A stretch of 64,000 nt of DNA from positions 1 through 64,000 of the forward strand of contig NZ_JAUYGD010000034.1 of assembly GCF_030690725.1 (NCBI RefSeq). Direction: 5' to 3'. This stretch comes from Pseudomonas sp. (lineage in GTDB: Bacteria > Pseudomonadota > Gammaproteobacteria > Pseudomonadales > Pseudomonadaceae). Shown here in pieces: positions 44,360 through 53,443 of this stretch. Position numbers and translations under genes: made by a program. Every line of letters starts with the position of its first letter. Within the stretch, counting starts at the first letter, position 1. The notes under the pieces are model-generated. The model searched no databases. It was not told the origin of the DNA and saw only the letters and a list, made by a program, of their open reading frames with translations.

Positions 44360-44875
44360 ATGCGCCGCGCCCTTCGTAATTCCATGCTACTCAGCCTCTG
44401 CCTGCTGCCCGCCCTGGCCAGCGCGGTGGATATCCAGCCCGGCCTCTGGGAAATCAGCTCGAACAATATGCAGGTCGGCGGCCAGGCGGTGCCGGGGATG
44501 GAGCAGATGCTTGAGCAGATGAAAAACCTGCCGCCCGAACAACGCCAGATGATGGAGCAGATGCTGGCTCAGCAAGGCGTGCAACTAGGCGACAAGGGCG
44601 TGCGCATCTGCATGAGCGAGGCACAGATCAAGGCTCAGCAGATCCCCATGCAAGACCCCGAGTCCGGCTGCAGCAATGAAATCACCGAGCGCAGCGACGA
44701 GCTGTGGAAGTTCCGCTTCAGCTGCCCCAACGGTGAGGGCGAAGGCGAGACGCGCTTTGTCAGCGACAAGGAATTCACCTCAACGGTCAACGGCATCTTC
44801 GATGGCCAGAGCAGCAGCATGCAAAGCCATGCGCGCTGGGTGGCGGCGGATTGCGGAAGTTTGCAGCCGCAGTAA
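44360..44875 (+). CDS. DUF3617 secreted protein
   Basis: A 171-residue protein with a signal peptide (about 1-22, LLSLCLLPALASA) and the DUF3617 hallmark DIQPGLWEISSN. A Met/Gln-rich middle (MEQMLEQMKNLPPEQRQMMEQ, split at about 44-64) precedes a two-cysteine C-terminal domain (GCSNEITERS, FSCPNGEG). Function is unknown. ATG 44360 follows CAGGAG. Confidence 0.85.
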   Translation: MRRALRNSMLLSLCLLPALASAVDIQPGLWEISSNNMQVGGQAVPGMEQMLEQMKNLPPEQRQMMEQMLAQQGVQLGDKGVRICMSEAQIKAQQIPMQDPESGCSNEITERSDELWKFRFSCPNGEGEGETRFVSDKEFTSTVNGIFDGQSSSMQSHARWVAADCGSLQPQ

Positions 44876-44886
44876 GCAGCCAGTGG

Positions 44887-45642
44887 TCACTGCCCGTTCA
44901 GCGGATCACTGATGCCGTGGCGTTCTTTTAGCGTTTGCACCAGCTCGGCCTGGCTCGTGAGGAAGGCGTCGAACTGTTCGATCACTTCGGGGTGGTTGAT
45001 GCTCGAAAGGAAGTAGTGGTCATCCTGATAGGGCAGTTTGGGGTCGAAGACCAGGCCGCTTTCCGCGTTGTTGTAGAGCTGGTGGCGCACCACTTGCGGG
45101 TTGAGGTAAACGCCGTCGACCCGGTCGTTCATGGCCATGGCCAGCAGCGAGTCGATCTGGTTGGCCTGGATCAGCAGAATCTTGCCGGCCTCGATCTCAT
45201 CCAGATACGGCCATGGGGTAAAGCCGCGCTGGGTGCCGAGGCGCAGTAGGCGCTGTTTGCCCTTGCCGAGAAACTCGGGTTTGACCAGCACGCCGTCGAT
45301 GGCTGGCGCCGCCGCCTGGCTGAAATGCACCTTGTGGCCTTGTTTCAGGTCGGCGTTCCAGCGCGGGTTGTCCGGGTATTTGAAATCCACCCGGCCGCTG
45401 AGAAAGTCGCTGAGCAGGCGCCGCACCGGCAGCGGCTGGTAGATAAATTCATGGCCCTGGTGCGCGGCAAAGGCGTCGAGCAGGTCGCGGCCGTAGCCCA
45501 GGTATTGGCCATCCTGCACGTTGGAGTAAGGCAAGTAGGGCTGCAGCTCGACCCCGACCTTGAAGGTCTCGGCCTGTGTCAGCGAGGCCAGGGTAAACGG
45601 CAGGCAGGCCAGCAGTGTCAGCAATGCTCTCATCAGCGACAT
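44887..45642 (-). CDS. Family 3 solute-binding (amino-acid type) periplasmic protein
   Basis: A 251-residue protein with a signal peptide (LLTLLACLPFTLASLTQA, cut near residue 23) and the PBPb fold: FKVGVELQPYLPYS, GYGRDLLDAFAAHQG and DFKYPDNPRWNADLK. No ABC genes are adjacent, so it may act alone or as a sensor. ATG 45642 is chosen because longer forms lack a sensible signal sequence; ATG 45633 is also possible. It is divergent from the BCCT transporter. Confidence 0.82.
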   Translation of the reverse strand: MSLMRALLTLLACLPFTLASLTQAETFKVGVELQPYLPYSNVQDGQYLGYGRDLLDAFAAHQGHEFIYQPLPVRRLLSDFLSGRVDFKYPDNPRWNADLKQGHKVHFSQAAAPAIDGVLVKPEFLGKGKQRLLRLGTQRGFTPWPYLDEIEAGKILLIQANQIDSLLAMAMNDRVDGVYLNPQVVRHQLYNNAESGLVFDPKLPYQDDHYFLSSINHPEVIEQFDAFLTSQAELVQTLKERHGISDPLNGQ

Positions 45643-45910
45643 CTCGAACAGCGACCCCGAGCAGGCCATAGGCCAACCATAGCTAATAGCCTCGCCCTGC
45701 GGGAGGCAAGTGCCGAGAAAAACTGACCAGGCAGAGCAAATAACCATCCCGCCACGGGCTGCAATGGCCGCCAATACTGGCTTTGCGCCTGCACGCATGG
45801 GCTATGGCTGTTACCCTGTACCCCGCAGCTGCCGGTTGGGCGGCTGTACGAGTAGGGCAATCCCGTCCTCGTGCGCGTAATGCGTGCCACACGCCAAAGG
45901 AGCATTCCAT

Positions 45911-47578
45911 ATGGAAAAAGACCCTTCGTCTGACACGACCCCGCAACCAGAAGCGGCAATTCTGGACGGCATCCCCGCCCCCTCGGGCGAGGCTAATCTG
46001 ATCGACACCGACTACGTCATCGGTCAGGACAACATCAAAGGGCAGTTCTCCTTCGCCCTCGACATCCACGGCAAGGTTTTCAGCATTTCCGCACTGACCA
46101 TCGTGCTGTTTGTGGTGCTGACCCTGGCCCTGCAAAACCATGTAGAGCCGTTGTTCAGCGCCATGCGCGGCTGGCTCACCCATCACCTGGCCTGGTTCTT
46201 CCTTGGTTCAGCCAACATCTTCGTACTGCTCTGCCTCGGCCTGATTGTCTCGCCGCTGGGCAAGGTGCGCCTCGGTGGTATGGATGCCACCGCGGACTAC
46301 AGCTACGCCGGCTGGTTCTCCATGCTGTTCGCCGCCGGTATGGGCATCGGCCTGATGTTCTACGGCGTGGCCGAGCCGATGTCGCACTTCTCGGCGGCCA
46401 TGGGCGGGGTCAGCGTCGGTGAAGACGGCATACGCACCGACTGGGCGCCCCTGGCCGGCGCTGCCGGTGATGCCGAAGCCGCTGCGCGCTTGGGCATGGC
46501 TGCGACCATCTTCCACTGGGGCCTGCACCCCTGGGCGATCTACGCCATCGTCGCCCTGGCGCTGGCGCTGTTCTCCTTCAACAAGGGCCTGCCACTGTCG
46601 ATCCGCTCGATCTTCTACCCGATTCTCGGTGAGCGCGTATGGGGCTGGCCGGGGCATATCATCGACATCCTCGCGGTGTTCGCCACCCTGTTCGGCCTGG
46701 CCACCTCCCTGGGCCTGGGTGCGGAACAGGCCGCCGCCGGCCTGGATAAACTGTTCGGCATCGCCGCCACAGACGCGAGCAAGGTGCTGCTGATTATCGG
46801 CATCACCGCCATCGCCCTGGTGTCGGTGCTGGCGGGGTTGGACAAAGGTGTCAAACGCCTGTCCGAGCTGAACATGGGCCTGGCCATTCTGTTGCTGCTG
46901 TTCGTGATCATCGCCGGGCCGACCCTGGCCATCCTCACCGGCTTCTTCGACAACCTCGGCGCGTACCTGCAACACCTGCCGGCGCTGGCCAACCCGGTCG
47001 GCCGTGAAGACGCCAACTTCAGCCAAGGCTGGACGGCCTTCTACTGGGCCTGGTGGATCAGCTGGTCGCCGTTCGTGGGCATGTTTATCGCCCGCGTTAG
47101 CCGTGGCCGCACCGTGCGCGAGTTTCTGATCGCCGTGCTGCTGGTGCCGTCGATGGTGTCGGTGCTGTGGATGACTGCCTTCGGTGGCACCGGCATCAGT
47201 CAGCTGGTCGGCGATGGCTTTACCGGCGTGCAGGACGCTGCGCTGGAGCTGAAGCTGTTTGCCATGCTGGCCGAACTGCCGTTGGCGGAGATCAGTTCGT
47301 TTATCGGCATCGTGCTGGTGATCGTGTTCTTCGTCACCTCGTCGGACTCCGGCTCGCTGGTGATCGATACCATCACCGCCGGCGGCAAGGTCAATGCGCC
47401 TGTGCCGCAGCGGGTGTTCTGGGTGATTATCGAAGGCGTGATCGCCATCGCTCTGCTGCTCGGCGGCGGGCTGGTGGCCTTGCAGGCCATGGCGGTGTCG
47501 ACGGGGTTGCCGTTTACCATCGTGCTGTTGGTGGGCTGTGTGTCGATCGTCAAAGGCTTGATGAGCGAACCGCGCTGA
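45911..47578 (+). CDS. BCCT-family betaine/choline/carnitine transporter
   Basis: A 555-residue membrane protein with about twelve hydrophobic segments. The BCCT signature GMGIGLMFYGVAEPMSHF is at about 138-155, and the substrate-site segments HWGLHPWAIYAIVALAL and WTAFYWAWWISWSPFVGMFIARVSRGRT follow. It imports a quaternary amine for osmoprotection or catabolism. It has a longer cytoplasmic N-terminus than many members. AAAGGAG precedes ATG 45911, and a strong terminator follows. Confidence 0.94.
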   Translation: MEKDPSSDTTPQPEAAILDGIPAPSGEANLIDTDYVIGQDNIKGQFSFALDIHGKVFSISALTIVLFVVLTLALQNHVEPLFSAMRGWLTHHLAWFFLGSANIFVLLCLGLIVSPLGKVRLGGMDATADYSYAGWFSMLFAAGMGIGLMFYGVAEPMSHFSAAMGGVSVGEDGIRTDWAPLAGAAGDAEAAARLGMAATIFHWGLHPWAIYAIVALALALFSFNKGLPLSIRSIFYPILGERVWGWPGHIIDILAVFATLFGLATSLGLGAEQAAAGLDKLFGIAATDASKVLLIIGITAIALVSVLAGLDKGVKRLSELNMGLAILLLLFVIIAGPTLAILTGFFDNLGAYLQHLPALANPVGREDANFSQGWTAFYWAWWISWSPFVGMFIARVSRGRTVREFLIAVLLVPSMVSVLWMTAFGGTGISQLVGDGFTGVQDAALELKLFAMLAELPLAEISSFIGIVLVIVFFVTSSDSGSLVIDTITAGGKVNAPVPQRVFWVIIEGVIAIALLLGGGLVALQAMAVSTGLPFTIVLLVGCVSIVKGLMSEPR

Positions 47579-47601
47579 CCGCTGTTGGTAGGTAGTACAA
47601 G

Positions 47602-47626
47602 AGCGCGCCTTCGGGCGCGCTTTTTT
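47602..47626 (+). terminator. Terminator of the BCCT gene
   Basis: AGCGCGCC and GGCGCGCT form a perfect 8-bp stem with a TTCG tetraloop, followed by TTTTTT. It starts 24 nt after the stop codon. Confidence 0.95.
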
Positions 47627-48013
47627 ATGCCCGGGGTTTGTGCCGGTTGGCACCCGTAGGAGCGGCGGGGACGCCTAGTTCCATGGCCGCGATGCTTTGT
47701 TTTTCACCCCTCGCCCGTTTCTACGGGAGAGGGGCAGGGAGAGGGCGCTTTTGCTGTTCGGCATACCACCGCGTGCGCTGATATTTCGTGTTGCGCCCCC
47801 TCGGGCGCCTCACTCTTCTTTGCTCCCGGAGCGCCGGCCGGTGCAAAGAAAAGTAAGCAAAAGAAACACGCCCCGACATCCGGCCCTGCCTGCGGCAGGG
47901 AGAGCTAAAAACGAACGGGAATGGGTAGTTTATTTGTATAGTGTGTTGAGCTGTTAAAAATAAATGAGTCCACTTTTTTGTAGAAAGTACCTGGCAGGGC
48001 GCTTTATAAAGTG
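47627..48013. other. Gene-free stretch with degenerate repeats at the edge of the restriction-modification island
   Basis: GTAGGAGCGGCGGGGACGCC (47657-47676) matches the repeat at 55971. The following CCCTCTCCCGTAG-like and GCGCCCCCTCGGGCGCC hairpins and the AAAGAAAAGTAAGC motif look like worn repeats. From about 47930 the sequence turns AT-rich, which marks the beginning of the acquired segment. A short ORF here has no support. Confidence 0.6.
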
Positions 48014-48826
48014 CTAATAGTTCGTAATAAGCAATTCAATGATATTTCTACTCTGGGAGTTTAAGTTGATTTCCCGGCGCGCCGTTATTTCCTGAATATT
48101 GAAGCCTGCAAAAATGTGCCGCACAAACACGGTATTACTGTTGCTTACAGCCCACTTAACGCCTTTTACGTCCAGCTCACGACACAGCGCCGCAAGTCGT
48201 AGGTGATCTTGCTCGCGAAACTGCATTTCAGTGTATCGATTAAAGTCCGAGTGACCTCCGAGCTTGTAGTAGGGGGGGTCTAAATACACAAAGTCGTCGC
48301 AAGAAACATCAAATAATGCACGCTCAAAGTCACCGGGTCTTATTAAAGTTTCTTGAAGTGCAAAAGAAACAGCTTCTAAGTTGAAGGGGTCATAGTACCT
48401 GCGATCATACTCACCGTAAGGAACGTTGAATTGCCCTTTTTGATTCACCCTAAAAAGTCCCCTGAAGCAAGTTTTGTTAAGGTAAATAAAATGGGCCGCC
48501 CGCTCCGTAAGCGAAAGCGATGCTGGAAGCATTTTACGGATACGCAGAAAATCTTCTTTCGTATTGGGAAGAGTATCTAGGACGGAGGCTACTTCTTCCC
48601 AGCTATCTTGGATCGCACGATAGGTATCAATCAGCCATTGATTCTGATCGCCGATAATAGCCTTGTGTGGAGATAGCGAAAGAAACACGCTGCCCCCACC
48701 CACAAAAGGCTCATAGAAACGCTCGAAGTCAGCAGGGAACGCCTGAAACAAGCGGTGAGCCAGAGCCTGCTTGCCACCTGCCCACTTAATAAAAGGTTTT
48801 GGTGAGAGTGTAGAGGTCAATATCAT
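48014..48826 (-). CDS. DNA adenine N6-methyltransferase, D12 class (type II RM methylase)
   Basis: A 270-residue Dam-like methylase. The SAM motif FIKWAGGKQ is at 12-20, FVGGGSVFL at 41-49 and the catalytic DPPYY at 183-187; RVNQKGQFNVPYGEY is the conserved D12 block. It protects host DNA from the endonuclease encoded at 49327. The start is placed at ATG 48826, directly before the conserved core, because the longer form from 48868 would include the C-box. It is divergent from the controller gene. The recognition site cannot be told. Confidence 0.9.
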   Translation of the reverse strand: MILTSTLSPKPFIKWAGGKQALAHRLFQAFPADFERFYEPFVGGGSVFLSLSPHKAIIGDQNQWLIDTYRAIQDSWEEVASVLDTLPNTKEDFLRIRKMLPASLSLTERAAHFIYLNKTCFRGLFRVNQKGQFNVPYGEYDRRYYDPFNLEAVSFALQETLIRPGDFERALFDVSCDDFVYLDPPYYKLGGHSDFNRYTEMQFREQDHLRLAALCRELDVKGVKWAVSNSNTVFVRHIFAGFNIQEITARREINLNSQSRNIIELLITNY

Positions 48827-48838
48827 GGCTGGAATGAT

Positions 48839-48863
48839 ACTTATAGTCTGTAGACTGTCAAGT
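48839..48863. promoter_or_regulatory. C-box operator of the restriction-modification system
   Basis: ACTTATAGT and ACTGTCAAGT half-palindromes flank a TCTGTAG centre that also makes the palindrome AGTCT-GT-AGACT. Two ACT/AGT sites around a TGTA-like centre is the layout of controller-protein operators. It lies 13 nt before the methylase ATG and 50 nt before the C-protein gene, so one operator could set both promoters. Confidence 0.75.
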
Positions 48864-48912
48864 AGCATTTCTCAATGCTTCCCGCAGAGTTAATGCCGCT
48901 CACGAGGAATGG

Positions 48913-49140
48913 ATGGATAAGAAAGACGCGACATGCGTGGCGTTTGGAGAGGCCGTACGCACTCTACGCGTCGCCAGGGGGCTATCCCAAGAGCAGTTTG
49001 CAGATACCGTCGGTATCCACCGTACGTACATCGGGGGTATAGAACGCGGAGAGCGCAACCCCACTCTCACAACGATTCAACGCATTGCGAACAGCCTTGC
49101 CGTGCCGGCTAGAGACCTACTTCCCGGCGATCAGTACTGA
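48913..49140 (+). CDS. XRE-family controller (C) protein of the restriction-modification system
   Basis: A 75-residue helix-turn-helix protein (FGEAVRTLRVARGLSQEQFADTVGIHRTYIGGIERGERNPTL spans about 11-52). Size and sequence match C proteins that delay endonuclease expression on entry of an RM system. GAGGA lies just before ATG 48913. It sits between the divergent methylase and the endonuclease, the usual order C then R. Confidence 0.88.
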   Translation: MDKKDATCVAFGEAVRTLRVARGLSQEQFADTVGIHRTYIGGIERGERNPTLTTIQRIANSLAVPARDLLPGDQY

Positions 49141-49326
49141 TTTATCTACATTGCAGACAAAACACTACGCCTGCTAAAGCCATAGTGACTCCAGCTCTCA
49201 GCGTACTCGGGGAACTGTCGGCTACGAAAATTGACTTGGATTACCGTCCACCATTTTGAAGATTACCTTTGAGCCTCATGCTGGCGTAGCTATATCAAAA
49301 TACGAAAATACATATAGGATTTTGTT

Positions 49327-50136
49327 GTGCGAGGAAACGAGCGTTGGCTGGCTTTAGGCTGGCGGCACCCTTTATGGGACTTACACCGTTTTTATTTGTC
49401 ACTAGCGAGGCAGAAAACGTTCCAGCAGCAGTGGTTAGCCGAGCTCCAGACGAAACGACTAATCGAATTGCCAGACGGGAGTGAGCTCCCGATAGCGGCG
49501 GAAGTTGTCGAATTGTTTTTAGATTATCAGGTCGAGCGTGATAGCCAAGCGTTGATTGCGGAGGCCAACCTTCGTACCGAAGAGGAGGCTTTAGCATTCT
49601 GCAACCGATTGGAACAAGTTGTTGGCCATACAGCGACGCAAAACGCGGATCACCACCAATCCTCTAAAGCGATGATTGCGGCGGTATCCGCTGTAGCGGA
49701 GCAAATTTGCAATCAGAAAGGCATAACTATCGAATCAAACCCACAGAAACGCTGCGTGTGGTGCTCTGACAACGAGTTACACGTCTCTGCTCGAAACTTG
49801 GACGGAGCGATTCCTGGGCTCACTAACCCGCGCATTATTTGGGAAATCAAGGAGTACTGGGGAAAAACTAAGGGTGGCAGCAAGATGAGCGACGCTGTCT
49901 ACGAATGCCACCTAGTTGGCCTGGAACTCAGAGAGTATGAGAGCAGAGGCGGCTCGCGGGTAACCCACGCGGTCTTCATCGACGGACTCGATCAGTGGTC
50001 AGTGCGGAAGTCTGATATGAGACGCTTCATTGACTTACTAAATCAGGGGTTGATTGACCATCTCTTCGTCGGACGAGAGGTAGAGGAAGAGTGGGCGGTA
50101 TTTCTTAACGGTTTCTTGCAGCCTAGTGGTGAGTAG
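49327..50136 (+). CDS. Putative type II restriction endonuclease, PD-(D/E)XK fold
   Basis: A 269-residue protein with a likely PD-(D/E)XK centre: LDG at 158-160 and IWEIKEYW at 171-178 (Asp159, Glu173, Lys175). A possible Cys pair KRCVWCSDNE precedes it. I do not recognise the specificity. The position after a C protein and opposite a D12 methylase makes it the cognate endonuclease. It starts with GTG 49327 (AGGA 7 nt upstream); an in-frame stop at 49315 excludes an earlier start. Base composition is lower in GC than the core genome. Confidence 0.78.
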   Translation: MRGNERWLALGWRHPLWDLHRFYLSLARQKTFQQQWLAELQTKRLIELPDGSELPIAAEVVELFLDYQVERDSQALIAEANLRTEEEALAFCNRLEQVVGHTATQNADHHQSSKAMIAAVSAVAEQICNQKGITIESNPQKRCVWCSDNELHVSARNLDGAIPGLTNPRIIWEIKEYWGKTKGGSKMSDAVYECHLVGLELREYESRGGSRVTHAVFIDGLDQWSVRKSDMRRFIDLLNQGLIDHLFVGREVEEEWAVFLNGFLQPSGE

Positions 50137-50374
50137 CTGCCTTAGGAATGGTCTGAAGTGGCCATGCGTAGTGGTCACAGGCCGCCTGAGCGAGCGAAGC
50201 GTAGTAACATCCGCAGGCTGGCCCGAAGGGTGAGCGTAGCGAATCAAGTCACGCGCCCGAGGGGGTGCAACCAGAAACATCAGTACATGCGATGCAATGC
50301 CGAAAACACGTCGACGAAATGGCCAAATGATGAGCAGCGCGATGCTCAACCTACGCAGCCCGACCCATCCTTCG

Positions 50375-50587
50375 CTATTGTTGCTGGCGCCGCAACCATT
50401 CTGCCGCCACGTCGCCCATTGTTTTGGGCGCCCCATCTTTTATCCAAGCCATAAACGCGCGATTAAATTGGAAGCCAGGGCCGCAAGCTTCCGTCAAAAA
50501 CCGGCGAACATTTTGCGTATTTCGATAGGTCGTAGTGATCGGTGTTTCTGCCGTTATCGTATCGCTGTGCCAGTCGAAACTATTCAT
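50375..50587 (-). CDS. DUF6434-type small protein
   Basis: A 70-residue protein with DWHSDTITAETPITTTYRNTQNVRRFL and FNRAFMAWIKDGAPKTMGDVAAEW, the DUF6434 pattern seen in SAP-associated small proteins. Function is unknown. It stands alone in the 560-bp gap between the RM system and the exonuclease gene. The rest of the gap (50137-50374) holds a worn repeat-like sequence without a gene. Confidence 0.65.
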   Translation of the reverse strand: MNSFDWHSDTITAETPITTTYRNTQNVRRFLTEACGPGFQFNRAFMAWIKDGAPKTMGDVAAEWLRRQQQ

Positions 50588-50696
50588 CCTGAGTTCTCGA
50601 AGTAGTAAATCCGGGCTGGGTTATTTACATGGCTTGTTCAGCTTATAAATCAATCGTGGTGGTTTGTGCCGCCCAAGTCGTTCCTCAGCAACTGCC

Positions 50697-51407
50697 TCAA
50701 CTCCACAATTCTCCCACCGGCGTATCCCCTGAGTACCGCGTTGCCACCTGCGCCTGCAGCAGCTCTGCGGTCCCCAGCGCATCCGTCAACGCATGGTGCG
50801 CCTGGTACATCGGCAGGTTGTAACGCAGGCGGCTGTCGGCCAGACGGATCGACACCGGTTGCCGACCCAGCAAGCGGCCCAGCCAGCCGGGCTGACGGTT
50901 GGGATACAGACGTGCCTCCAGCTGCATGGTGTCGATCACCGGGAACTGCAAACCTTCACCCAACTGCTGACGCAGCGCCTGGTCGAGAAAGCTGCGCTCG
51001 ATATTGCGGTAGTGCACCACCATCACCTTGCCGGCCATGGCGGTCAGCAACTCGTCGAGAATCTGCCCCAAGCGCGGCGCGTGGCGGATGTCGGAGTGGG
51101 TGATGTGGTGAAAGGTCACCGATTCGCCGCTCAGCTCGCTGGCCGGTTTGACCACCCAGTAGCGCGCCGCGCCGCAGCGGATGCGTTGCAGGTTGAAGGG
51201 CAGCAGGCCGAGGCTGACGATAGCGTGCTGGTTGGCATCCAGGCCGGTGGTTTCCACGTCCAGGGCCAACAGCGGCACCTGTTGCAGCGGGGTGTCGGCG
51301 GTTATGCAGCCGGCCTGGTAGAAGGCTTGCAGGCGTGGGTCGCGGGCGTTGGCGGCGAGTTCGGCAAAGCGCGCGGCCCAGTCCAGTGCTGTGTCGGGTG
51401 TTGTCAC
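50697..51407 (-). CDS. DnaQ-like 3'-5' exonuclease
   Basis: A 236-residue DEDD exonuclease. ExoI is ALDVETTGLDANQHAIVSLG (about 49-68), with HHITHSDIRHAP, the ExoII region VMVVHYRNIERSFLD, and the ExoIII region YQAHHALTDALGTAELLQAQ. It acts on DNA or RNA 3' ends with two metal ions. It overlaps the upstream DUF294 gene by 4 nt; this pairing is common in pseudomonads and may link nuclease action to nucleotide signalling. Confidence 0.9.
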   Translation of the reverse strand: MTTPDTALDWAARFAELAANARDPRLQAFYQAGCITADTPLQQVPLLALDVETTGLDANQHAIVSLGLLPFNLQRIRCGAARYWVVKPASELSGESVTFHHITHSDIRHAPRLGQILDELLTAMAGKVMVVHYRNIERSFLDQALRQQLGEGLQFPVIDTMQLEARLYPNRQPGWLGRLLGRQPVSIRLADSRLRYNLPMYQAHHALTDALGTAELLQAQVATRYSGDTPVGELWS

Positions 51408-53278
51408 AGGCTTTTGCCTGGCTGCGCGGGGTAGCGAAAGCGCAGGAATTTCTGCGCGTTGCTAATTACCTGAAAGGCTTCCTTGAGATTGTGCCGATCA
51501 CTGGCGGAGACTTTTTCCGGCTCGATGTAGTTGTTTGGCTGTGCGCCGTCGGCGGCGGCCATGGCCTGGTGGCGGGCGCGTACCAGGCTGAGAAACTCCA
51601 GGGCGTAGCGCAGCTGGCTAAGGGCTTCGGGCTGCAGCAGTTTGGTTTTGCCGATGGCGTCCAGCCGCTCCAGGGAGTTCTGCGCCTTGCTGCCGCAGGC
51701 CAGGGCGTGCACGCGGATCAGGTCGGTGAGCGGCGCGGTGCCACGGCCTTTGAGGTTGATGATGTGCTTCTGCTGGCCGTCGGTTTCCATCACAAAGGTA
51801 CGGAAGAAGCCCAGCGGCGGCGTGCGGTTGAGGGCGTTGCGCGCCAGGGCGGCGAGGAAGGCCGGGTTGCTGCTGGCCTTCTGCGCGAGCAGGTCTTTGA
51901 GGTTTTCCACCAGGTCGATCTCGCCATACACGCCGTCGAGGTCGAAGAAGATGCAGCTGTGCAGCAGGGTTTGCGCCTTGGGCTGCTCAATCCACTGGTT
52001 GAAGTAGCCGCGCCAGACACTCAGCGGCTGCCGCCACTGGGCGTTGCTGGCCATGATGCCGCCCTTGCAGTAGCTGTAGCCGCAGGCGGCCAGGCCGTCG
52101 CTGACAAACTGGGCGAGGGCGGCGAAGTAGGCGTCATGCTGCGCCGGGTCGAAGCTGTCATCGAGCACCAGGGCGTTGTCCTGATCGGTGACCAGCAGCT
52201 GTTCGTCGCGGGCCATGGAGCCGGCGACCATAAAGCAGTAGGGCACTGGCGGCGGGCCTAGTTTCTGCTCGGCCAGTTCCAGCAGACGCTGGGTAAAGGC
52301 GCGGCCGATGCCGGCCATGGCGCTGCCGACCATATGCGCGGTGGCCTGCTCGTTGACCATGCGCACGAAGGTACCGCGCAGGTCCGCCAGCAGGCTTTGC
52401 AGGCCGGCGACATTCGGCTGGTTGAAGATCGAGTTGACCAGGTACAGGCTGCTCTGCGACTCGTAGCGGATGATGTCGCTCAGGCTGATCAGGCCGATGG
52501 GGCGGCGTCGCTGCATCACCGGCAAGTGGTGGATGTTGTGGCGCAGCATGCACAGCATGGCGTCGAACACGCTGTCATCGGCCTGCACGGTGAAGGGCTC
52601 GGGGGTCATCACCTGGCTGATCGGCGTGCTGCTAGCCAGCCCCACGGCGAGTACGCGGGTGCGCAGGTCACGGTCGGTGAGGATGCCGACCATCGCCGCG
52701 CCGGGCGCATCGCCGTCGACAATTACCAGGGAGGACACGCTTTGCTCGGTCATCAGCTGGGCGGCCTGTTGCACCGGTGTATCCAGGCTCACGCAGACCG
52801 GCTGGCGCGAGATCAGTTTGTGCACCTTGAGTTGGATCAGTTCGCTGGCCTGGCCCTGGCTTTCCACCGCGGATTTCAGCCGCGACTGGCCTTCGGCCTC
52901 GACGAATTCGGCAAAGCCGTCGTGCTCTTCGCACAGCTGGGCAAACAGCGTGGCGGGGATAAAGTAGATCAGGCTGTCTTCAATCGCCCGCGCCGGAAAG
53001 CGCACCTTGTTGCTGCGCAGCAGGCCGGCCTGGCCGAAGATGTCGCCCTCGCTCAGGCGGTTGTACAGCTCGCCGCTGCGCCGGTAGATTTCCACCGCGC
53101 CGCTGCGCACGTAGTGCAGCTCGTGAATCGCCGCGCCGTACAGGAGGATGTCCGTGCCGGCCTTGAAGTAGGCCACCTCGACCTGCCGGGCGATGGCGTC
53201 GAGGCTGTCGTCGGGCAGCGCATCGAAGGGCGGGAAGCGCTGCAGGTGGTCGCGGATCTCCAGTAACTCGATCTGCAT
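51404..53278 (-). CDS. DUF294 putative nucleotidyltransferase with cNMP-binding and CBS domains
   Basis: A 624-residue protein in the order: cyclic-nucleotide-binding domain (about 10-130, GDIFGQAGLL), two CBS domains (about 160-275, TDRDLRTRVLAVGL and HHLPVMQRRRPIGLISLSDI), then DUF294 with a GSMARDEQLLVTDQDNALVL nucleotidyltransferase-like core. It resembles GlnD-type signalling enzymes. ATG 53278 is preferred over a longer start. It is co-transcribed with the exonuclease. Confidence 0.9.
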   Translation of the reverse strand: MQIELLEIRDHLQRFPPFDALPDDSLDAIARQVEVAYFKAGTDILLYGAAIHELHYVRSGAVEIYRRSGELYNRLSEGDIFGQAGLLRSNKVRFPARAIEDSLIYFIPATLFAQLCEEHDGFAEFVEAEGQSRLKSAVESQGQASELIQLKVHKLISRQPVCVSLDTPVQQAAQLMTEQSVSSLVIVDGDAPGAAMVGILTDRDLRTRVLAVGLASSTPISQVMTPEPFTVQADDSVFDAMLCMLRHNIHHLPVMQRRRPIGLISLSDIIRYESQSSLYLVNSIFNQPNVAGLQSLLADLRGTFVRMVNEQATAHMVGSAMAGIGRAFTQRLLELAEQKLGPPPVPYCFMVAGSMARDEQLLVTDQDNALVLDDSFDPAQHDAYFAALAQFVSDGLAACGYSYCKGGIMASNAQWRQPLSVWRGYFNQWIEQPKAQTLLHSCIFFDLDGVYGEIDLVENLKDLLAQKASSNPAFLAALARNALNRTPPLGFFRTFVMETDGQQKHIINLKGRGTAPLTDLIRVHALACGSKAQNSLERLDAIGKTKLLQPEALSQLRYALEFLSLVRARHQAMAAADGAQPNNYIEPEKVSASDRHNLKEAFQVISNAQKFLRFRYPAQPGKSL

Positions 53279-53443
53279 GGGTGGCCTCGCAGTAACAGGC
53301 ACTAGAGGATACGGCGATTGCCGGGTGCTGTCCGCCTTGCTGGCGTTACCGGGTGTGCCGGCAGGCGCGGTCGGTGGCGGCTATGGTGTGAGGTGGTAGG
53401 CGGATAGCGCAGGCAATTAGCGGGTTTTTATCAAGGAGTAGCT

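Noticed and set aside
47697-47957. An 86-codon plus-strand open frame
   Set aside because: It is Arg/Pro-rich, crosses degenerate hairpins and shows no conserved pattern.
48827-48868. Upstream start of the adenine methylase
   Set aside because: It would translate the C-box and adds residues not found before the KPFIKWAGGK core of the family.
50158-50605. Several short plus-strand open frames after the endonuclease gene
   Set aside because: They are antisense to the DUF6434 gene or lie in repeat-like sequence without ribosome-binding sites.
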